Below the pieces are notes generated by a model. It was not told the origin of the DNA. It saw nothing but the letters and a program-made list of their open reading frames with translations, and searched no databases. Of a stretch of DNA of 16,259 nucleotides, positions 1 to 6,701 are shown piece by piece (the stretch's first letter is position 1; the number at the start of each line of letters is the position of its first letter). The DNA comes from Bacteriovoracaceae bacterium UBA4096. Its GTDB lineage: Bacteria; Bdellovibrionota; Bacteriovoracia; Bacteriovoracales; Bacteriovoracaceae. The translations under genes were made by a program, and so were the position numbers. The DNA is taken from positions 1 through 16,259 of the forward strand of contig DFXY01000065.1 in NCBI GenBank assembly GCA_002381945.1. Reading direction: 5' to 3'.

Positions 1-536
1 TGGATGAAAACTGGAAGAAGAAAGAAAAGGAATTAAAAAGCCTGATTCAAAAATACCAACCTTCTCTTATTATTGCCCCTCACTTAAAAGACTTTCATCC
101 AACCCATATTAAAACGGGAGAACTTTTAAAAAAGGTCCTGGTCTCACTGAAAAAAGAAACCATCCTGATTGCTTGGAGTGAATTCTGGGGACAATTAAGT
201 AAGCCAAATCTCTTGGTGGAAGTTCCTCAGGAGATATTAGAACTTCAAATGAAGGCCCTGGAAAAGCATGTCGGTGAAATCCAGCGCAATCCTTATCATT
301 TGCGACTTCCGGCCTGGATGATGGACAGTGTAAGACGAGGTTCTGAGGTTATTAGTGGAAAAGGTACCGAGGCCCCTTCTATGACTTTCGGAGTTCTCTA
401 TCAGCTGCAACTTTTTAAAGCTGGAAAATTCTCCACCCCTAGAGTGCCTGCATTTCTAACCAACGAGACGAATATCGGTCAGATATTCAAGTTAATCTTA
501 GAGGCGGCTTCCGGATCTAAAACCAAAGTGAAATGA
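1..536 (+). CDS. PIG-L/LmbE-type N-deacetylase, C-terminal part (5' truncated by window)
   Basis: The open frame is already running at base 3 and ends at TGA 534-536, so only about 178 C-terminal residues are visible. The stretch APHLKDFHPTHIKTGELL (about residues 26-43 of the visible part) resembles the second zinc-site motif of the PIG-L/LmbE superfamily, normally HPDH followed by a small residue and a helix. Both histidines are kept and the usual Asp is Thr. The family removes acetyl groups from N-acetylglucosamine-containing substrates such as GlcNAc-PI, mycothiol precursors and chitooligosaccharides. The diagnostic AHPDDE motif would lie upstream of the window, so the assignment rests on one motif. 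The neighbour is a convergent nagB, which fits amino-sugar metabolism. An ATG at 249 or the GTG at 213 is not needed as a start, because the frame continues upstream. Confidence 0.6.
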   Translation, partial: DENWKKKEKELKSLIQKYQPSLIIAPHLKDFHPTHIKTGELLKKVLVSLKKETILIAWSEFWGQLSKPNLLVEVPQEILELQMKALEKHVGEIQRNPYHLRLPAWMMDSVRRGSEVISGKGTEAPSMTFGVLYQLQLFKAGKFSTPRVPAFLTNETNIGQIFKLILEAASGSKTKVK

Positions 537-1204
537 GGATGATCTTTCAAATAAGTCGCAGGACAAGATGGATCATCATGATGATTCAAAAGATACTTTA
601 CGACTTCTGCCTTTGACTTTCCTGTGGCCAGCATCACTAACCCCTTAGCTTCCATGATCGTTTCGATTCCCATAGATAATGCTTCGGAAGGTATGAATTG
701 ATCAACGAACTGATCACGGTTGGCCTCTATCGTTTCTTTAGTGAGTTTAATAATGCGGGTACGGGAGTTTTTAAGAGAACCTGGTTCGTTAAAACCTACA
801 TGCCCGTTTACGCCAATACCCAAAAGTTGCAAATCAATCCCACCGGCTTCTTTTAAGCTCTGTTCATAATGAATATCACCATCCTCAGCATGCACGGGAG
901 GAAAAGCAAATTGAGAAATTTTAAGCTCAAGCGGTTTGATAACATGAGTTTTAATATAGTGTTTAAAGCTGGAAGGGTGATCTTTTGGTAAACCAAGATA
1001 TTCATCTAACATGAAGAAAAAAGCATGATTCAAATCAATCTTTAAGTTCCGAACCTCTTGAATAAGGGCCGCATAGACAGGCTCCATAGTTCGGCCCGTT
1101 GCTAATCCGATCACAGCTGAAGGATGGGCGGAGACTTTTTCCAGAACCATCGAGGCCACTGTATTTATTGCTTCTTCCCGAGATTCACACTGAATAATGC
1201 GCAT
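479..1204 (-). CDS. nagB: Glucosamine-6-phosphate deaminase
   Basis: A full-length 241-residue protein, close to the 240-270 usual for NagB. The enzyme converts glucosamine-6-phosphate to fructose-6-phosphate and ammonia in the cytoplasm, feeding amino sugars into glycolysis. Visible signatures are the phosphate-binding GLATGRT (residues 33-39), the catalytic DEY (67-69), and GIGVNGHVGFNEPGS (129-143) with ring-opening His135 and Glu140. Asn133 occupies the position that is Asp in E. coli; as I recall, Asn is common in short Bacillus-type NagB, so this is not a defect. The start at 1204 is preceded by an AAGGCAG ribosome site. The 3' end overlaps the end of the convergent deacetylase gene by 58 bp. 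A sigma-70-like promoter lies just upstream (1234-1262). Confidence 0.93.
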   Translation of the reverse strand: MRIIQCESREEAINTVASMVLEKVSAHPSAVIGLATGRTMEPVYAALIQEVRNLKIDLNHAFFFMLDEYLGLPKDHPSSFKHYIKTHVIKPLELKISQFAFPPVHAEDGDIHYEQSLKEAGGIDLQLLGIGVNGHVGFNEPGSLKNSRTRIIKLTKETIEANRDQFVDQFIPSEALSMGIETIMEAKGLVMLATGKSKAEVVKYLLNHHDDPSCPATYLKDHPHFTLVLDPEAASKINLNI

Positions 1205-1233
1205 AAACTGCCTTTTTTCAAACTTTCAATAAG

Positions 1234-1262
1234 ATAGTATTCCGCCCTCAAGAGCTATTCAA
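1234..1262 (-). promoter_or_regulatory. Sigma-70-type promoter for nagB
   Basis: Read on the minus strand there is TTGAAT (1262-1257), a 17-base spacer and TACTAT (1239-1234). This predicts a start near 1227 and a leader of about 23 bases before the nagB ATG. Spacing is ideal and each box has two mismatches to consensus. The assignment is from pattern only. Confidence 0.5.
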
Positions 1263-1276
1263 GAGTCATCTCTGTA

Positions 1277-1319
1277 AAATATTCGGATTCCGAATCCAGT
1301 ATTTGAAATCCGAATATTT
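1277..1319. promoter_or_regulatory. Palindromic TTCGGA cluster, candidate operator
   Basis: Two perfect 13-base arms, AAATATTCGGATT (1277-1289) and its reverse complement (1307-1319), flank a 17-base centre. The left arm is also half of a second palindrome, ATTCGGA-T-TCCGAAT (1281-1295). A third, GGATTC-C-GAATCC (1285-1297), overlaps that one. The result is three half-sites of the same TTCGGA word. The cluster lies 17 bases before the start of the sigma-54 activator gene and about 15 bases upstream of the nagB -35 box. It could be an operator for either gene, perhaps autoregulatory, or an RNA hairpin in the activator's leader. It has no T-run, which argues against a terminator. Confidence 0.55.
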
Positions 1320-1336
1320 CCCGGTTAGAAAGCAGC

Positions 1337-2659
1337 ATGAAGGCCAATCTTTCTTTTTTAATTATCGAAGATGATAAGTATGCCCGCTTGAATTTGCGGG
1401 AAATTCTCCAGCCGTATGGGATTACTGAAGAAGCAGTTGACCTTGAAATGGCCCGTAATAAGCTCTCAGAACGTTTTTATGACATTGTTATAACCGATAT
1501 TGAGTTAGGGGACGAAAATGGTGTAGACCTCATTGAAAGCATTGTAAGGAAAGGCTCCTATTGCATTGTAGTCAGCTCCTTTGAAGGGGATGAAATCATT
1601 GAAAAAGCTTACGCGCTGGGTGCTCGCCACTATCTCTCAAAGTTTAAACTAAAAGATCAGTTACCTGTCTATGTTCAGAAGTTTATTCATTCAAGAAGTG
1701 CGCGTTTTGAGAAGATTCTCAAAACGGATTTCATCACTCAGGATGAACAACTTATAAATGATCTTCGTAGGCTATGTGAGGTGAATTGGAAGAATCAGAA
1801 TCTATTCATTTCAGGTCCTACAGGTACTGGTAAATCTCTCTTAGGAAAACTCATCCATGAGATCACCCATCCTGAGGCCAATCTAGTCCATTTAAACTGT
1901 TCAGAAGTTGCGGAAAATCTTCTGGAATCAGAGCTCTTTGGCCATGAAAAAGGTGCTTTTACAGGAGCTGATCAAAAAAAAGACGGGAAGCTGAAACAAG
2001 CACATGGTGGAACGCTATTCTTAGATGAAGTAGCCACCATGCCACTTTCCATGCAGCAAAAGTTACTCAAGGCCCTTGATGAGAAGACCTTTTATCCGGT
2101 CGGATCAATCAGACCTGAGAAGTGTGAATTTACTCTCATCACTGCGACTTGCGAAGACCTGACTAAGAAGATGGAAAATAAAGAGTTTCGCGAAGACTTT
2201 TTCCATCGAATAAGTGGCTTTCAATTCCATCTTAAGTCACTCGCTGAAAGATCAAATGATATTGAACTGTTGATTCGACATTTTCAAAAGAGTTCAGGCC
2301 GCCGATATGTAGTGAAGGCCGAAGCTTATGAACTTTTCAAAAAATATAGCTGGCCCGGAAATATCAGGGAGCTACGCAAGACCTGTGAGCGGCTCTCACA
2401 GAATATTTCAGGCGTGGTTGATGCTTCTTTAGTCGGGCAAATGCTGGGAATTGAGACCAAATCCGCTCCCTCCTCTGAAGGATGGGAAGATTATGTTTTT
2501 GAACATGGCCTAAAGTCTTATATTGGCAAGTTAGAAAAAAAAGCCGTGGAAGAGGCCTTAAAAAGAAATAATGGAAAAATCACTGCCTGTATTAAAGATC
2601 TGAAAATCTCCAGCTCAGCATTTTATCGTATCCTTCAGGAGAATCAGCTCCAATTCTAA
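1337..2659 (+). CDS. NtrC-family sigma-54-dependent response regulator
   Basis: A 440-residue protein with the classic three-part layout. The receiver domain (about 1-115) has the acidic pair Asp12/Asp13, phospho-acceptor Asp54, Ser80/Ser81 and Lys102. The AAA+ domain (about 130-365) has Walker A GPTGTGKS (160-167), the sigma-54 contact loop GAFTGAD (206-212), Walker B around LFLDE (227-231), the arginine-rich FREDFFHRI (284-292) and sensor II WPGNIREL (339-346). A C-terminal Fis-type helix-turn-helix covers about 399-436. All key residues for phosphorylation, ATP hydrolysis and sigma-54 contact are present, so it should be a functional activator. No histidine kinase gene is nearby, so the partner kinase is unknown. 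The ATG at 1337 has only a weak purine-rich ribosome site (AGAAAGCAG). A strong sigma-54 promoter follows its stop codon by two bases, pointing to the downstream operon as a target. Confidence 0.93.
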   Translation: MKANLSFLIIEDDKYARLNLREILQPYGITEEAVDLEMARNKLSERFYDIVITDIELGDENGVDLIESIVRKGSYCIVVSSFEGDEIIEKAYALGARHYLSKFKLKDQLPVYVQKFIHSRSARFEKILKTDFITQDEQLINDLRRLCEVNWKNQNLFISGPTGTGKSLLGKLIHEITHPEANLVHLNCSEVAENLLESELFGHEKGAFTGADQKKDGKLKQAHGGTLFLDEVATMPLSMQQKLLKALDEKTFYPVGSIRPEKCEFTLITATCEDLTKKMENKEFREDFFHRISGFQFHLKSLAERSNDIELLIRHFQKSSGRRYVVKAEAYELFKKYSWPGNIRELRKTCERLSQNISGVVDASLVGQMLGIETKSAPSSEGWEDYVFEHGLKSYIGKLEKKAVEEALKRNNGKITACIKDLKISSSAFYRILQENQLQF

Positions 2660-2661
2660 AT

Positions 2662-2677
2662 TGGCATGGTCTTTGCT
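2662..2677 (+). promoter_or_regulatory. Sigma-54 (-24/-12) promoter
   Basis: TGGCATGGTCTTTGCT matches the consensus TGGCAC-G-N4-TTGC-W at every defined position except T for C at the sixth base. The GG and GC dinucleotides have exactly the required spacing. The predicted start is near 2688, giving a leader of about 28 bases before the ATG at 2716, which has a good AGGAG ribosome site (2705-2709). It begins two bases after the stop of the gene for a GAFTGA-bearing activator. Confidence 0.8.
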
Positions 2678-2715
2678 CTAAGGGTCTACAACTGAAACAA
2701 AAACAGGAGTAGATC

Positions 2716-3063
2716 ATGAGCTTACAAAATAAAACCATTCACCGCTATCGCCTCTTCTTTCCAAAAGACACCCTTCGTGAAGCCTCGTCTCGTACAGGTA
2801 TCCAGATCACCCGAGTATTTAGACTTTTCAATGGTAAACCTATGAAAGTCGAAGAACTTGAGGCCTTCGAAAAAGCAATCAATGACAAGATTGCTGAAAA
2901 TCCCAATTTCTCCCGCCTGAATTATGTTCTGGAAGAGGCGTCTTCTCTCCTAACGAATGATGAATTAGGAAAACTCGCAGATTATATGGAGAGAAGAGTT
3001 ACCAACAAAAAATATGCCAGAACTTATATCCGTCCACTTTTTCAAGATGTCAGCATCGCTTAA
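2716..3063 (+). CDS. Small putative helix-turn-helix protein
   Basis: A 115-residue soluble protein with no signal peptide, not confidently assigned to a family. Residues about 18-55 (DTLREASSRTGIQITRVFRL, then NGKPMKVEELEAF) have the spacing of a lambda-repressor/XRE-type helix-turn-helix: a helix, a Gly-containing turn, a recognition-like helix, then N-G-K and a helix starting with a conserved Glu-Leu. The rest is charged and helical, ending in a basic segment (MERRVTNKKYARTYIR). It is the first gene behind the sigma-54 promoter, with AGGAG seven bases before its ATG. The next gene begins 9 bases after its stop. A transcriptional or adaptor role is inferred from fold resemblance only. Confidence 0.7.
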   Translation: MSLQNKTIHRYRLFFPKDTLREASSRTGIQITRVFRLFNGKPMKVEELEAFEKAINDKIAENPNFSRLNYVLEEASSLLTNDELGKLADYMERRVTNKKYARTYIRPLFQDVSIA

Positions 3064-3072
3064 GGAGTCCGT

Positions 3073-3552
3073 ATGAGAGGTTTATCTTCACTAGAAAGAG
3101 TTATTCTTGAATGCATTGGTTTACAAAGTCTCACATATGAAGAAGTGCAAACTCAAGCAGGCCTGCAAGAGAATGTGTGCTTTAACATTCTTCAGGCCTT
3201 GATCATCCGAGGAATTTTAAAAACTGACAATAATCGCTATAAAGTCAGTGAAAATATTTCTCCACTTATGATGGATGAAATAAATGGGCATGAAGCTCGT
3301 AAAGCTGAATCACTGGAGATGATGGAAGCAGTATTGGAACATAAATTTGAGAAAGTCTTCAGATTTCAGAAAGTCGCAATGGATTCACGAGATGAGAAAA
3401 TTTTTATTGCGATGCTTTCTAATCTTGAATCTTTTTTGAAAGACGCTCACAAAAAAGCTGAAGCTCAAGTTCCACTTAAAAATCGAAAAGTCATCTTTTG
3501 GGGGATGGGAGAACTTCAGACTCTTATGACTCAAGTGATGTCCGGGAGATAA
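3073..3552 (+). CDS. Putative winged-helix protein of unknown function
   Basis: A 159-residue soluble protein. Residues about 5-60 look like a winged helix-turn-helix: SLERVILECIG, TYEEVQTQAGL, then a recognition-like helix ENVCFNILQALIIRGIL and a wing-like NNRYKVSEN. The C-terminal half is a charged helical region (about 72-132) ending in a short hydrophobic strand, KVIFWGMGEL. Low-confidence resemblance to the winged-helix/TIGR02147 (DUF4423) regulators that are frequent in Bdellovibrio-like bacteria; those proteins are larger. AAGGAG (3062-3067) overlaps the preceding stop and lies five bases before the ATG, so it is translated with the upstream gene. The lipoprotein gene starts two bases after its stop. 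Confidence 0.7.
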   Translation: MRGLSSLERVILECIGLQSLTYEEVQTQAGLQENVCFNILQALIIRGILKTDNNRYKVSENISPLMMDEINGHEARKAESLEMMEAVLEHKFEKVFRFQKVAMDSRDEKIFIAMLSNLESFLKDAHKKAEAQVPLKNRKVIFWGMGELQTLMTQVMSGR

Positions 3553-3554
3553 AT

Positions 3555-4913
3555 ATGAAATGGCTTATGTTAATTATTTTTATTTCCTGTGGAAAACATC
3601 AATCTCCTCCTGCAGTTGATTTACAAGATTTAGATGGCGATCATGTGTTAAATTATCAGGAAAGAAGTGATCTCGAAAAGTATACTGCTAATTTTGAACC
3701 ACTGGGGCCACTGAAAGGCGTGATCAAATTTAATCACACCTCCCCGGTGGAGGTAGCATTTTCCAATAAAGTTGATTCCAAATTTGAATCTCTCAAGCTT
3801 TTAACTGGTCGAGAAGACGATGCGATACATCGGCAGTACTATTCTGAGTGGAGCTTTGTCGATCTCGATAAAAAAATCAATCTTCATGATCTCAAGCATG
3901 CCTACTATACAGTTCATCTTCAATTTGAAACGAATGAAACCAAACCCGAAGAAGTCGTCCTGATAAATGCCGGATCGAAAATGAGTATTGGAAAGTGGAA
4001 GCCAAATATGCGAGTGGAGATTTCTGCAGAAAACTTGAAAGAACTGATGTCAGGCAAATCCCATCTCGCGTTTTTGAAACCATTTAAAAAGATTGATTTT
4101 CATGAGCAAAGTGCAGATGTATCAATAAAAAACAAAACCTATCGAATCTATCATTACGATGGAATAAAATCATCCGTCTATTATGTTTCAAAAGCTCTCT
4201 CTTTTGAAAACTTCAAACAACTCTACCGAGTGAAAAGGAGTATCCCTTACGAGATGGATCATTTCTTCTTCTCTGATTCTCTTGATCCACAGCCGCAATG
4301 GTTTGAAAGACAATTTGCGAATGGGGATAAGGTCTTGGTCTATGCCTCGGAAAATCTGGTAAACGAGCATTTGTTAAAAAGATTTCATTATAAAAAAACC
4401 ATCATCCGTCGAGAGAATGGGAAACCTGGCAAAGCGCTTCACTTACATGACTTTCCAGAAGCTAGTGTATTTATAAAATTGACCTCATTTAAAACCCAAA
4501 GGTCATTTCACGAATCACAAGAAAAACGAAAATACCGCATTGGTAATCTGTCGCGGGAGGGATACGAATTCAGCTGCCTTCATAAATTGCGACATGTATC
4601 GAATGAAAAGCTTGTTCCAACTAGTTTTCAGGACTTTTATGACAATGTGGAAGTACAAAATGGAGATCTGATACAAGTTGAAGAAAAGATGCATCAAGGC
4701 CACTTTTTATGGAAAATGAAATTTCAATCAAAGAATGGGAATACCTCATTTACTTTAAGGGCGAGGGACTTATCAACTTATGTTATAACCGGGGAATATA
4801 GTCCGACTTGCAAGGATCAAGGTAAGATTATTAAGATCAATGATTCTTATGAAATGAATACCGAAGGAAAAATGAGCTTTGAAATTGAGAGCTATGTTGA
4901 GAAGCTCGACTAA
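3555..4913 (+). CDS. Lipoprotein of unknown function with a calcium-loop-like motif
   Basis: A 452-residue protein from the ATG at 3555. An earlier in-frame ATG (3498) would run through the preceding gene and bury the signal peptide, so I reject it. MKWLMLIIFISC is a short lipoprotein signal with a lipobox-like FISC and Cys12 as the lipidation site. GGGAG (3544-3548) is well placed. Just after the lipid anchor, DLDGDHVLNYQE (25-36) has the Asp-x-Asp-x-Asp-x-x-x-Asn-x-x-Glu spacing of an EF-hand/thrombospondin-type-3 calcium loop. The remaining 400 residues look beta-rich and match no family I recognise. Two Cys residues in the C-terminal half may form a disulfide. It follows the winged-helix gene by two bases and is inferred to be a sigma-54-controlled surface protein. 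Confidence 0.8.
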   Translation: MKWLMLIIFISCGKHQSPPAVDLQDLDGDHVLNYQERSDLEKYTANFEPLGPLKGVIKFNHTSPVEVAFSNKVDSKFESLKLLTGREDDAIHRQYYSEWSFVDLDKKINLHDLKHAYYTVHLQFETNETKPEEVVLINAGSKMSIGKWKPNMRVEISAENLKELMSGKSHLAFLKPFKKIDFHEQSADVSIKNKTYRIYHYDGIKSSVYYVSKALSFENFKQLYRVKRSIPYEMDHFFFSDSLDPQPQWFERQFANGDKVLVYASENLVNEHLLKRFHYKKTIIRRENGKPGKALHLHDFPEASVFIKLTSFKTQRSFHESQEKRKYRIGNLSREGYEFSCLHKLRHVSNEKLVPTSFQDFYDNVEVQNGDLIQVEEKMHQGHFLWKMKFQSKNGNTSFTLRARDLSTYVITGEYSPTCKDQGKIIKINDSYEMNTEGKMSFEIESYVEKLD

Positions 4914-4931
4914 AAGTCATACAATGAAAAG

Positions 4932-5705
4932 ATGAAGCTATGTCTTACAAGTTGCAACATTCGATTTAATAATCCTGCTGATGGTGTCAATTCCTGGCCC
5001 CATCGGCGTCTTCATTTGACTAATACTCTTCTCGCCCATTCCCCAGATATTATTGCTTCCCAGGAAGGCCGCTTTGAGCAATTAAAAGATTTTGAGGTCC
5101 TGCTTAAAGATTATGAAATCATCGATCACCACCGATCATGGATTAAAGAGAGAATGTATCCTTCATTCTTTTTAAAGAAAGATCGTTTTGAAATCCTTAG
5201 GAGCGAAGACTTATGGCTTTCGGAAACACCAGAAGTTGCAGGCAGCAAATCGTTTGAGAGTGCCTTTCCACGACTGATGACCTGGATCAAAATTCAGCCA
5301 AAGGAATCTAAAGAGAATTTACTCCTAATTAATACTCATCTTGATCATGTGAAAAAAGAAACTCGCTATCAGCAGGTAAACGTTCTGGCCCAAGAGATTA
5401 AACGAATTTGGGACCAATCATCTACACTCATCATCATGGGTGATTTCAATGATGCTCCTCAAAGTGAAGTCAGAGATATCCTTACCTCAAATTTTCCAAA
5501 ACTATTGGATGCCTGGAAACTATTTAACCCGATTGAAGAAACTTCACATCATGCTTTCAGTGGCGAATGCCAGAATGGATCCCGGATTGACTGGATTTTA
5601 GTAGACCAAACAGTAACGATTGAAAACTGTATCATGGATAAAAGCATATCTGAGGGGCGTTATCCCTCAGATCACTTTCCGATTGTTTGCAAGATCAGCC
5701 TTTAA
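4932..5705 (+). CDS. Endonuclease/exonuclease/phosphatase-superfamily hydrolase
   Basis: A 257-residue protein of the metal-dependent EEP fold (DNase I, ExoIII, sphingomyelinase and inositol-phosphatase relatives). The ordered motifs are all visible: Asn9 in SCNIRFNN, Glu45 in ASQEG, His136 in NTHLDH (134-139), Asp171/Asn173 in GDFND (170-174), Asp220 in GSRIDWILVD (216-225) and the C-terminal Asp247-His248 in SDHFP. The active site therefore appears complete. No signal peptide is evident, so it is predicted cytoplasmic; the short hydrophobic N-terminus is the first beta strand. Its substrate, whether nucleic acid, phospholipid head group or other phosphoester, cannot be told from motifs. It starts 18 bases after the lipoprotein stop with a weak AAAAG ribosome site, so it is probably the last gene of the operon. 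Its end overlaps the convergent psd by 11 bp. Confidence 0.88.
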   Translation: MKLCLTSCNIRFNNPADGVNSWPHRRLHLTNTLLAHSPDIIASQEGRFEQLKDFEVLLKDYEIIDHHRSWIKERMYPSFFLKKDRFEILRSEDLWLSETPEVAGSKSFESAFPRLMTWIKIQPKESKENLLLINTHLDHVKKETRYQQVNVLAQEIKRIWDQSSTLIIMGDFNDAPQSEVRDILTSNFPKLLDAWKLFNPIEETSHHAFSGECQNGSRIDWILVDQTVTIENCIMDKSISEGRYPSDHFPIVCKISL

Positions 5706-6624
5706 TAGCGACTTCAGAGCCCAGATGAAGGTAAGTTTCTATCCCCTTCTCTGTATTGGTTAAAATGTCCTGCGATGGCTTCCAGGCTCCTTTCTCCCCT
5801 AATAATACAACGGTAGAACCACCAAAAAGGAAGTAGCCTTTCTCTTCACCACGCAAGAAATTTTTATTCCAGCGATGTGTTTGAACAATTTTCCCGACAC
5901 AAATAGCACCAACCTCAATATAGGCCAGACGACCAAAATTTTCAGTTTGAAGTATTGAAACGTGACGCTCGTTTTTAATAAAGATTTGGTTCTTATATTT
6001 AAGTGCAAAAGGATTAACTGAATCATAAGCTCCAGGTACTCGGAAGTTATCTAATACCTTCCCATTGTCCGGATAATGATAGCGGTGATAATCCACAGGA
6101 CAGAGTCTGGCGATCAATAGTGGACCACCTTCGAAAATCTTTCCAACTTGTTCGTTACCGATTAAATCTTTAGCGAGTAAAAAGTGCCCCTTAACTGGAT
6201 AGAGACCCTTCTCATTAATGGCATCAAAACCGACATATCGAGCCTCAGCGAAGGCCGGCATACGATGGGGTTCGGTTACAAAATTTCTCTTACCTAATTT
6301 AAAACGTCGGATGAAAAACTCATTAAAAGAGCGATAAGAATCTTTTGGATCCAATGCGGGTCTAGTACCTATTTCGTAATCTTCAATGGGAATATTGAAT
6401 TTTTCGATGAAGGGTCGTACTTTTTTACTACTTGAAGGTAGATCTTGTAATCCGCCATAAACTTTACTGAAATACTTATTAGTAAAGAGACTGCCCATCT
6501 TTTGCCCAGCGACGGAAGTATAAAGAAATTTTATAAACCAATCCCCGTAAACTTTTTCAATTTCATTCTGTCCGGACATACGATTGAAGTATTTAATTTC
6601 CGGCGGATTGCTGACAGTAGTCAT
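5695..6624 (-). CDS. psd: Phosphatidylserine decarboxylase proenzyme
   Basis: A 309-residue protein of the pyruvoyl-dependent Psd family, which makes phosphatidylethanolamine from phosphatidylserine at the inner membrane. Signatures seen are FNEFFIRRF (100-108), the substrate/catalytic region PVDYHRYHYP (176-185) with both histidines, and the self-cleavage motif FGGST (267-271). Cleavage is expected between Gly269 and Ser270, giving a beta chain and a short alpha chain whose Ser270 becomes the pyruvoyl group. The normal SPAD motif, carrying the Asp of the Asp-His-Ser triad, aligns with AFAEARYVGF, putting Glu127 where Asp is expected. Length and the anchor motifs favour the longer eukaryote-like or clostridial type of Psd. 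AGAGGA precedes the ATG, and a near-consensus sigma-70 promoter lies just upstream. Confidence 0.93.
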   Translation of the reverse strand: MTTVSNPPEIKYFNRMSGQNEIEKVYGDWFIKFLYTSVAGQKMGSLFTNKYFSKVYGGLQDLPSSSKKVRPFIEKFNIPIEDYEIGTRPALDPKDSYRSFNEFFIRRFKLGKRNFVTEPHRMPAFAEARYVGFDAINEKGLYPVKGHFLLAKDLIGNEQVGKIFEGGPLLIARLCPVDYHRYHYPDNGKVLDNFRVPGAYDSVNPFALKYKNQIFIKNERHVSILQTENFGRLAYIEVGAICVGKIVQTHRWNKNFLRGEEKGYFLFGGSTVVLLGEKGAWKPSQDILTNTEKGIETYLHLGSEVAIKG

Positions 6625-6637
6625 TAGGGATTTCCTC

Positions 6638-6666
6638 TTGGGGGTTAATTTAAAACATATTATACT
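6638..6666 (+). promoter_or_regulatory. Possible sigma-70 promoter for the htrA-like gene
   Basis: TTGGGG (6638-6643), a 17-base spacer and TATACT (6661-6666) would start transcription near 6673, about 29 bases before the ATG at 6702. The -10 box overlaps the psd -10 box on the other strand (6659-6664), so the two polymerases could compete. The -35 box is weak. Confidence 0.4.
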
Positions 6667-6686
6667 TTGAGGGCCAAGTTAGTCAA
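6659..6686 (-). promoter_or_regulatory. Sigma-70-type promoter for psd
   Basis: On the minus strand there is TTGACT (6686-6681), a 16-base spacer and a perfect TATAAT (6664-6659). The predicted start near 6652 gives a leader of about 28 bases before the psd ATG at 6624. This is the best sigma-70 match found in the window, suggesting constant and fairly strong expression. Confidence 0.75.
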
Positions 6687-6701
6687 AGTAAGGAGCTGTG
6701 A

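Noticed and set aside
805..811. NagB Asn133 where E. coli has a catalytic-site Asp
   Set aside because: Asn is common at this position in shorter NagB proteins as I recall, and His135 and Glu140 are kept, so it is not evidence of inactivity.
1277..1319. Palindrome before the activator gene as a nagB or activator terminator
   Set aside because: It is AT-rich with no T-run on either strand and lies upstream of, not after, both genes.
3498..3554. Longer version of the lipoprotein starting at ATG 3498
   Set aside because: It overlaps the preceding gene by 55 bases and would bury the lipoprotein signal. ATG 3555 has GGGAG at the right distance.
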